Shown: positions 13,704 through 17,559 of the stretch, in pieces
Layout of the letters: each line of letters begins with the position of its first letter
Position numbering within the stretch: position 1 is the stretch's first letter
NCBI GenBank assembly: GCA_002428445.1
Contig: DIWJ01000085.1
Coordinates: 83,038-100,596, forward strand
Direction: 5' to 3'
Length of the DNA stretch: 17,559 nt
From: Syntrophaceae bacterium UBA6109
GTDB taxonomy: Bacteria > Desulfobacterota > Syntrophia > Syntrophales > UBA6109
Translations under genes and position numbers: made by a program
The notes under the pieces: generated by a model
The model's input: only the letters and a program-made list of their open reading frames with translations
What the model was told of the DNA's origin: nothing
Database searches by the model: none

Positions 13704-14347
13704 TGGCGAGCCCGCAAGCTGAAAACGGACACATTGATGTCGCGAACGAGATCGTGGAGGCCTTGGCGCGGACGAATCTCTCCGCGTATCAGTCGCGGGT
13801 CTTGTGGGCGCTGTGGCGGAAGACATGGGGGTGGCATAAGAAAGAAGACTGGATCCCCTTGAGCCAGTTCGAAGAAATGACCAGCATTTCGAAAAGCCAT
13901 ATCTCAAGAACAATCACGGAATTGAAGACCAGGAACATGGTTACCAATCCGGGCAATGAAGGTTACCAATCCGGGCTACCTCAAAAGAAACTACTCAAAA
14001 GAAACTCTTCAAAAGAAATTTCTCAAAAGAAAGAAATGCGCGTGCGCTTCGAAGCCTTTTGGACATCCTATCCGAAAAAGAAATCGATAGGCCGGGCAGA
14101 ACGCGCCTTTGGGAAGATGAATCCGGACGAGCAGCTTATGGAGGCCATTATGGCCGGGATTGAGCGGGCCAAGACTTCGGAAGACTGGCTGAAAGACGGC
14201 GGGAAGTTCATCCCCTACCCTGCCACATGGCTGAATGCGCGTGGATGGGAAGACGAACCGACCGAATTGCACCCCTTGGCCGGCGCCGTATCCGAGACAA
14301 CGCGGCGGAACATGGCCGTGCTGGAATCATGGAGCCCGCCGTCATGA
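13703..14347 (+). CDS. Phage replication protein O-like initiator
   Basis: 214 residues. Residues ~8-80 match the winged-helix N-terminal domain of lambda O-type proteins (GHIDVANEIVEALARTNLSAYQSRVLWALWRKTWGWHKKEDWIPLSQFEEMTSISKSHISRTITELKTRNMV), which binds origin iterons. A Lys/Ser/Gln-rich linker (~82-111) is encoded by the repeat array. Residues ~115-195 (FEAFWTSYPKKKSIGRAERAFGKMNP, then GKFIPYPATWLNARGWEDEP) are the C-terminal module common in phage initiators. The family role is to open the origin and recruit the helicase loader. Start overlaps the HTH gene by 1 nt; stop overlaps the DUF6475 gene as ATGA. Confidence 0.88.
   Translation: MASPQAENGHIDVANEIVEALARTNLSAYQSRVLWALWRKTWGWHKKEDWIPLSQFEEMTSISKSHISRTITELKTRNMVTNPGNEGYQSGLPQKKLLKRNSSKEISQKKEMRVRFEAFWTSYPKKKSIGRAERAFGKMNPDEQLMEAIMAGIERAKTSEDWLKDGGKFIPYPATWLNARGWEDEPTELHPLAGAVSETTRRNMAVLESWSPPS
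13939..13976. repeat. Two perfect 16-bp direct repeats (origin part 1)
   Basis: GGTTACCAATCCGGGC occurs at 13939-13954 and again at 13961-13976, a 22-bp period, inside the replication gene and directly before the 14-bp iteron array. Since 22 is not a multiple of three, the two copies encode different peptides. The conservation is therefore at DNA level. Confidence 0.85.
13981..14032. repeat. Iteron array: four 10-bp repeats at exact 14-bp spacing (putative replication origin)
   Basis: TCAAAAGAAA begins at 13981, 13995, 14009 and 14023 with no mismatch; the 4-nt spacers vary. A 14-bp period shifts the reading frame each time, so this is a DNA signal and not a protein repeat. The location, an A-rich segment in the middle of an O-type initiator gene, is the same as lambda's origin. 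The encoded initiator is the likely binder. Confidence 0.85.
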
Positions 14348-14904
14348 CGAATCAGCGAATATTCAAAGAGTACATGACGGCACTCTCTGAGATCCACGGC
14401 AAGGAACTGAGCGCCCTGCTCAATAGCCTGTACTGGAAGACCCTGGAACCGTTCACGGATGCCGAGTGCGAACGGGCCTTCAAGGAATTGATCTTCTCCG
14501 CGAAGTTCTTTCCCAAGCCCGTCGAATTCCTGGAGGTGCTGCAGGGGAAACGGGAAGACCTGGGCGCCCGTGCATGGATCAAGGTTGTTGAGGCGGTCCG
14601 CCGCTGCGGAAACTGGCAGAGCGTCGAATTTGACGATCCCGTGATTCACAGCGTTTTCAAGTTTTGGGGCGGCTGGGGTGTCACTCGGGATTGGAAGGAC
14701 AAGGACCTGAAATGGATCCAAAAGGAATTTGAGCGGCTTTACTCGATCTTCCTGGGGGAAAACCGCGAACACCCGAAGTATCTGCCAGGGGATAGCGAGA
14801 TCCAGAACGCCGCGGAAGGATACGAAAGAGCGCCGGAGATCGTGAGGATCGGCAGCGACGCCGGCGAAAAGAAGCAAATTACCAACGAAGCGAGGCAGGA
14901 ATGA
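14344..14904 (+). CDS. DUF6475 protein, putative helicase-loader-position gene
   Basis: 186 residues from ATG 14344, which overlaps the initiator's stop (ATGA). An upstream in-frame start at 14227 lies inside that gene and is unlikely. The sequence FKEYMTALSEIHGKELSALLNSLYWKTLEPFTDAECERAFKELIFSAKFFPKPVEFLEVL, then ARAWIKVVEAVRRCG, FDDPVIHSVFKFWGGW and WIQKEFERLYSIFLG, fits the DUF6475 family of phage genomes. The family's function is not established. Its place right after an O-type gene is where phages carry a helicase loader (lambda P), so a replication role is inferred from position. Stop overlaps the next ATG. Confidence 0.75.
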   Translation: MTNQRIFKEYMTALSEIHGKELSALLNSLYWKTLEPFTDAECERAFKELIFSAKFFPKPVEFLEVLQGKREDLGARAWIKVVEAVRRCGNWQSVEFDDPVIHSVFKFWGGWGVTRDWKDKDLKWIQKEFERLYSIFLGENREHPKYLPGDSEIQNAAEGYERAPEIVRIGSDAGEKKQITNEARQE

Positions 14905-15089
14905 GAAGAAAGCATCATCAATGCGGGCACCCGGGATGCCACAAGATGGCCATCAGAAATTCTGATTTCTGCTGGGACCACGAAAACACAAAGCGGACGA
15001 CCTACGCGGCGCGCGCGGTCGGATGGTGCCCACGAAATACAGAAAGTCCGCGAAACCGCCAACAGGAGAGACCGGGAGAATATAGGTAA
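14901..15089 (+). CDS. Small zinc-finger-like protein
   Basis: 62 residues, starting as ATGA on the upstream stop. C8-G-H-P-G-C13 followed by C24-W-D-H27 is a plausible CCCH/CCHH zinc knuckle, of a kind common in small phage proteins between replication and structural genes. The C-terminal half (TYAARAVGWCPRNTESPRNRQQERPGEYR) is basic and unstructured. In the neighbouring frame, an open stretch runs on to 15204, so the 3' end of this gene might be frameshifted. Function unknown. Confidence 0.55.
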   Translation: MRRKHHQCGHPGCHKMAIRNSDFCWDHENTKRTTYAARAVGWCPRNTESPRNRQQERPGEYR

Positions 15090-15114
15090 GCTCACAGTCC
15101 CATGGGGCGAAACA

Positions 15115-15204
15115 ATGACGTCCACCATGGAATATATGCTGGAGAGATTTTTCACGATCACCGCCCCATGGCGGCCAGATCACAGAAAGGAGAATTCACC
15201 ATGA
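15115..15204 (+). CDS. Possible 29-codon leader ORF coupled to the capsid gene
   Basis: ATG 15115 reads MTSTMEYMLERFFTITAPWR and ends at a TGA (15202-15204) that overlaps the capsid ATG at 15201 as ATGA. The same overlap is used by the two preceding gene pairs. The frame stays open for more than 30 codons upstream of the ATG, so it could also be the tail of a decayed gene. The ribosome site (GGGGCG) is poor. Confidence 0.3.
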   Translation: MTSTMEYMLERFFTITAPWRPDHRKENSP

Positions 15205-16484
15205 CAGAACGCGAAAGGCAATTGAGGAGCAAGCTTGCAAAAGCGGTCGAGGATGCGCGGGCGATTCTTGACAAGGCCGAGAAGGAAAGAAGAGCGCTTC
15301 GCACCGACGAAGAGGAACAGTACAGCCGCACCAACGACGAAATCGACAACCTCAGTCGACAGCTGGAAATCTTCCTGAAGAGCGGTTTGATCGACGATGA
15401 GCGCCGCGATGCCGAAACCAGAAATCTCATTTACGGAAATGAACCCCTGACGCCCGCGGGCCACAATTACCGGGAGAGCAACAACATATGGGAACAGCGC
15501 GATCTCCGTTACGAGGCCCCCAGCCGACGCGAAGCCTTTTCGCGATATCTGCGGCAGGGCGTCAATGCCCTTTCAAGCGAAGAATATCGGGCGCTTCAAG
15601 CCGACTCCGATACTGCAGGCGGCTATCTCGTTCTTCCGATGGCATTGGCCGGAAGAATCATCAAGGCCGTCGACAACGAAGTGTTTATCCGACAGTTCGC
15701 CACCATCTTCCCCGTTCCGGCGAGCGAATCTCTCGGCGCTCCGGCGCTTGACAACGATATGGGCGATCCGACCTGGACTGCCGAGCTCGGAACGGGAGAT
15801 GAAGACAGCACCATGTCTCTCGGGCTGCGACAACTGACGCCCTCCCCGATTGCACGGCGGATCAAGGTCTCAAATAAACTGCTCCGCCTGGCATCCATCA
15901 GCGCCGACAATCTCGTCGCCGACCGCCTCGCCTACAAATTCGGCACCGTGATGGAATACAACTATCTTCTTGGAGATGGCGCCGGGAAGCCCATGGGTGT
16001 TTTCACGGCGGCGCCGGCCGGCATGGGCATCAGTACGTCCCGCGATGTTTCGACTGGGAACACGGCGACGGCCATCACGGCGGACGGGCTGATTGAGGCT
16101 TTCTACAGCCTCAAGGCGCAGTATCGAAAACGCGCAGTCTGGATACTGCACAGGGATGTCGTCAAGAAAATCCGCAAGCTGAAAGACGGCGACGGGAATT
16201 ATATCTGGCAACTCGGGATTGCCAACAACAAGCCAGAAACAATCCTCGGCAGGCCCTACTGTGAAAGCGAATATGCGCCGAATACCTTCACCGCCTCTCA
16301 GTATGTCGGCATCATCGGCGATTTTTCGCACTACTGGATCGCAGACGGACTGCAGCTGACCATCCAGCGCCTTGTTGAACTGTACGCAGCGACAAACCAG
16401 GTCGGCTTCATCGGCCGCGTCGAGTCGGATGGGATGCCGGTCCTGGAAGAGGCCTTCGCCCGCGTGAAGCTGGCCGCGGCTTAA
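15201..16484 (+). CDS. HK97-family phage major capsid protein
   Basis: 427 residues from ATG 15201, with AAAGGAG 8 nt upstream; this start was preferred to the upstream in-frame one at 15102. Residues 1-~75 are a coiled-coil delta/scaffold domain (LRSKLAKAVEDARAILDKAEKERRALRTDEEEQYSRTNDEIDNLSRQLE). The mature domain starts near ALQADSDTAGGYLVLP. It contains the family stretches DRLAYKFGTVMEYNYLLGDGAGKPMGVF, WILHRDVVKKIRKLKDGDGNYIWQ, ILGRPYCESEYAP and GFIGRVESDGMPVLEEAFARVKL. Family members assemble into icosahedral shells, and the delta domain is usually removed by a phage protease. No protease, portal or terminase gene adjoins it. It is the last gene of the block, followed directly by hairpins. 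Confidence 0.93.
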   Translation: MTERERQLRSKLAKAVEDARAILDKAEKERRALRTDEEEQYSRTNDEIDNLSRQLEIFLKSGLIDDERRDAETRNLIYGNEPLTPAGHNYRESNNIWEQRDLRYEAPSRREAFSRYLRQGVNALSSEEYRALQADSDTAGGYLVLPMALAGRIIKAVDNEVFIRQFATIFPVPASESLGAPALDNDMGDPTWTAELGTGDEDSTMSLGLRQLTPSPIARRIKVSNKLLRLASISADNLVADRLAYKFGTVMEYNYLLGDGAGKPMGVFTAAPAGMGISTSRDVSTGNTATAITADGLIEAFYSLKAQYRKRAVWILHRDVVKKIRKLKDGDGNYIWQLGIANNKPETILGRPYCESEYAPNTFTASQYVGIIGDFSHYWIADGLQLTIQRLVELYAATNQVGFIGRVESDGMPVLEEAFARVKLAAA

Positions 16485-16521
16485 AAAACGTGAATCCGGG
16501 TTCTGAGTCCCGGTGAAACCA

Positions 16522-16593
16522 GGGCGGGCTCGTTCACCCGCCCGCACCTCCGAAACAGCTCCGGATCGGTTCGCCGGCCGGTCCGGAGCTTTC
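16522..16593 (+). terminator. Double hairpin terminator after the capsid gene
   Basis: GGGCGGG (16522-16528) pairs with CCCGCCC (16537-16543). Next, AGCTCCGGA (16557-16565) pairs with TCCGGAGCT (16582-16590), with more pairs inside, followed by TTTC. The T tract is short, but two stable stems within 75 nt indicate that the operon ends here. Confidence 0.7.
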
Positions 16594-16755
16594 AAATACG
16601 CCGGGCCTCCGGGGGGGCTCGAAATCTATGGAAAGCCATAATTCCCGAAACCACCCGGTATCTCATGCGCAGATTATTTTTCCTGTATGAATTTTATCAA
16701 AAAAATCAAAGGCGCATAATAACCTGAATATACGACTGATTTAACCATTTTGGCG

Positions 16756-16788
16756 TTTGAACTTTGAACATTGTTTGAACATTTGAAA
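16756..16788. repeat. TTTGAAC direct repeats
   Basis: TTTGAAC occurs at 16756, 16763 and 16774, and TTTGAAA at 16782: four near-identical heptamers in 33 bp. They lie in an AT-rich stretch just before the structured GC-rich segment. They could be binding sites for a regulator or recombinase. Confidence 0.5.
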
Positions 16789-16795
16789 ATCAAAC

Positions 16796-17119
16796 GGTCC
16801 CGGGGCACGGGAACCACGAAGAGGGGACATGAATTGACTCCGCCATGAGGCGGAAGACATAGCGCAAGCCCCGCCAACGGGATGTAGGCGAGGAAACGTC
16901 CCCGCGGCGACGATGGAGTAACAGGGGGCTGGTTATTTGAAATCGAACGCCGGGCCTTCCTAACCCGGAATAGGCCCCTGGCCGGTCAACCTGGGGCCGT
17001 GGCAAACCCGGCCGAAGAAATCGAGCGATTGTGTCGACGATGGGCGGCGGCCGGGTGCCATTCTTTGAAAACTCATTTTAGGTGCGCTAACGGCCAGCCT
17101 GAAGTCGGCTGTAAATCAC
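16796..17119 (+). ncRNA. Candidate structured RNA of unknown class
   Basis: The segment folds on inspection into many stems. GGTCCCG/CGGGAACC closes 16796-16815. GGGGAC (16823-16828) pairs with GTCCCC (16898-16903) around two inner hairpins, CCGCC-ATGA-GGCGG (16840-16853) and CGCC/GGCG (16872-16890). CCGGG/CCCGG spans 16950-16968, GGCCCC/GGGGCC 16973-16998, CCCGGCC/GGCCGGG 17007-17055 and CAGCC/GGCTG 17095-17111. The loop GGCCGG (16980-16985) can also pair with CCGGCC (17008-17013), which would make a pseudoknot. No convincing ORF covers the region. The plus strand is inferred: the sequence ends just before GGAGGG and a short ORF from ATG 17149 (20 codons, MKQHVRTRGGRVPTNRKMVI). An IscB/IsrB omega RNA, part of a group II intron or a phage-associated giant RNA are possibilities; I could not assign a family. 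Confidence 0.45.
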
Positions 17120-17234
17120 GCAAGAAAACCAAATCCGACAACGGAGGGATGAAACAGCATGTCCGCACACGGGGCGGTAGGGTGCCAACAAACCGAAAGA
17201 TGGTTATTTAAATTAAGAATGCAGATTATCTTCT

Positions 17235-17527
17235 CTAGCCTATATATGGTTTAAATATTTCTAATGCTTCTTTTCCAATTAGGATTCTATTGCAATGACC
17301 GGCAAAAGAGTGAATCTCTATGAGTTCAGCTATTATAGCCTGTATATCTTCAGGATTTTCAGGTTTAGATAAACTTTCTGCACGTTGTTTATAGACTTGT
17401 AGGAGCTCAAGTTCTTGATTGAACTCATCGGAATATTTTTTAGTTCATCATATGTTTGCTTCAGGTAAAAAGGCAGACCATTTATGTAGACAACAATGAA
17501 TTTATTCACAAACACCGAAAAGTGCAT
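17235..17527 (-). pseudogene. Small AT-rich gene split by a frameshift at an A6 run
   Basis: From ATG 17527 the frame reads MHFSVFVNKFIVVYINGLPFYLKQTYDELK, then at the A6 run (T6 at 17436-17441 on the plus strand) it goes on into low-complexity sequence. In the -1 frame, the same strand gives a far more protein-like stretch: YSDEFNQELELLQVYKQRAESLSKPENPEDIQ, then IAELIEIHSFAGHCNRILIGKEALEIFKPYIG, ending at TAG (17237-17235). A lost A or a -1 ribosomal slip at A-AAA-AAT would join them into a ~97-aa helical protein. No family is recognised and there is no good ribosome site. Low GC sets it apart from everything else in the window. Confidence 0.5.
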
Positions 17528-17539
17528 TTTATCATCTAA

Positions 17540-17559
17540 CAGGCCGTTGAAAAACGGGC
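17540..17559. mobile_element. Possible insertion-sequence terminal inverted repeat
   Basis: The last 20 bases contain GGCCGTTGAAAAACGGGC, similar to the GGCTGTTGAAAAA ends I associate with several DDE-type insertion sequences. It is cut by the window end, so neither a transposase nor a partner repeat can be seen. Confidence 0.25.

Noticed and set aside
16557..16566. Right attachment site sharing CTCCGGAT with the tRNA junction
   Set aside because: The 8-bp match falls in the arm of a terminator hairpin, and similar CTCCGGA strings occur elsewhere in the window, so it is not significant.
16674..17150. Complete group II or group I intron
   Set aside because: I found neither a domain V-like hairpin nor a reverse transcriptase, and no recognisable P7 core. 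Only a fragment could be argued, so no intron is called.
16999..17211. 70-codon plus-strand frame starting with GTG through the structured segment
   Set aside because: No ribosome site, no motif, and the first part overlaps strong stems. Only the last 20 codons from ATG 17149 have a plausible start, and I left them as a note under the RNA candidate.
1..17559. CRISPR array
   Set aside because: The only regular short repeats are the 14-bp and 22-bp period repeats inside the replication gene; no repeat-spacer structure of CRISPR size exists.

Overview
The window looks like a chromosome segment of a Desulfobacterota (deltaproteobacterial) anaerobe, perhaps of the Syntrophus/Smithella kind. The clues are a formate dehydrogenase catalytic subunit, a stand-alone MetF, MSHA/type IV-like minor pilins, and GC-rich genes with strong Shine-Dalgarno sites. 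The lineage is inferred from gene style only; there is no rRNA or marker search behind it.

Positions 1-11310 are host backbone. In order: the 3' end of a formate dehydrogenase alpha subunit with a strong terminator; a Tim44-like membrane protein coupled to a stand-alone cyclic-nucleotide-binding protein; a convergent lysine/alanine-rich small protein; a minus-strand operon of four prepilin-like proteins (order resembling mshC-mshD-mshO-mshP) ending in a cluster of hairpins; leucyl aminopeptidase PepA; a minus-strand pair made of an AMIN/amidase_3/LysM cell-wall amidase and a small secreted protein; and metF.

From 11397 the character changes. The 5' half of a tRNA-Arg(CCG) gene is cut in its anticodon loop, next to a short palindrome. 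Beyond it lies an accessory region with lower and patchy GC. It has two parts. The first (11.7-12.9 kb) is a two-gene cassette (72-aa protein plus DUF2335 membrane protein) behind a palindrome-covered promoter, and an unknown 145-aa gene on the opposite strand. The second (13.0-16.5 kb) is a compact phage-like module: RHH regulator, excisionase-type HTH, replication protein O, DUF6475 protein, small zinc-finger protein and an HK97-type major capsid protein, mostly with overlapping start and stop codons. The replication gene contains two 16-bp direct repeats and four perfect 10-bp repeats at exactly 14-bp spacing, a lambda-like origin within the O gene. Terminator hairpins directly follow the capsid gene. 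No integrase, terminase, portal, protease or tail gene is visible.

After the capsid gene (16.6-17.2 kb) comes a gene-poor stretch with TTTGAAC direct repeats and about 350 nt of GC-rich sequence that folds into many stems, including a possible pseudoknot with a competing pairing. This is a candidate structured RNA of unknown class. The last 320 bases are AT-rich and hold a small minus-strand gene split by a frameshift at an A6 run, then a possible insertion-sequence end.

The most interesting part is therefore 11.4-17.2 kb: a minimal 'replicon plus capsid' element at a broken tRNA, with a structured RNA next to it. It may be a phage satellite or a decayed prophage. The window alone cannot decide which.
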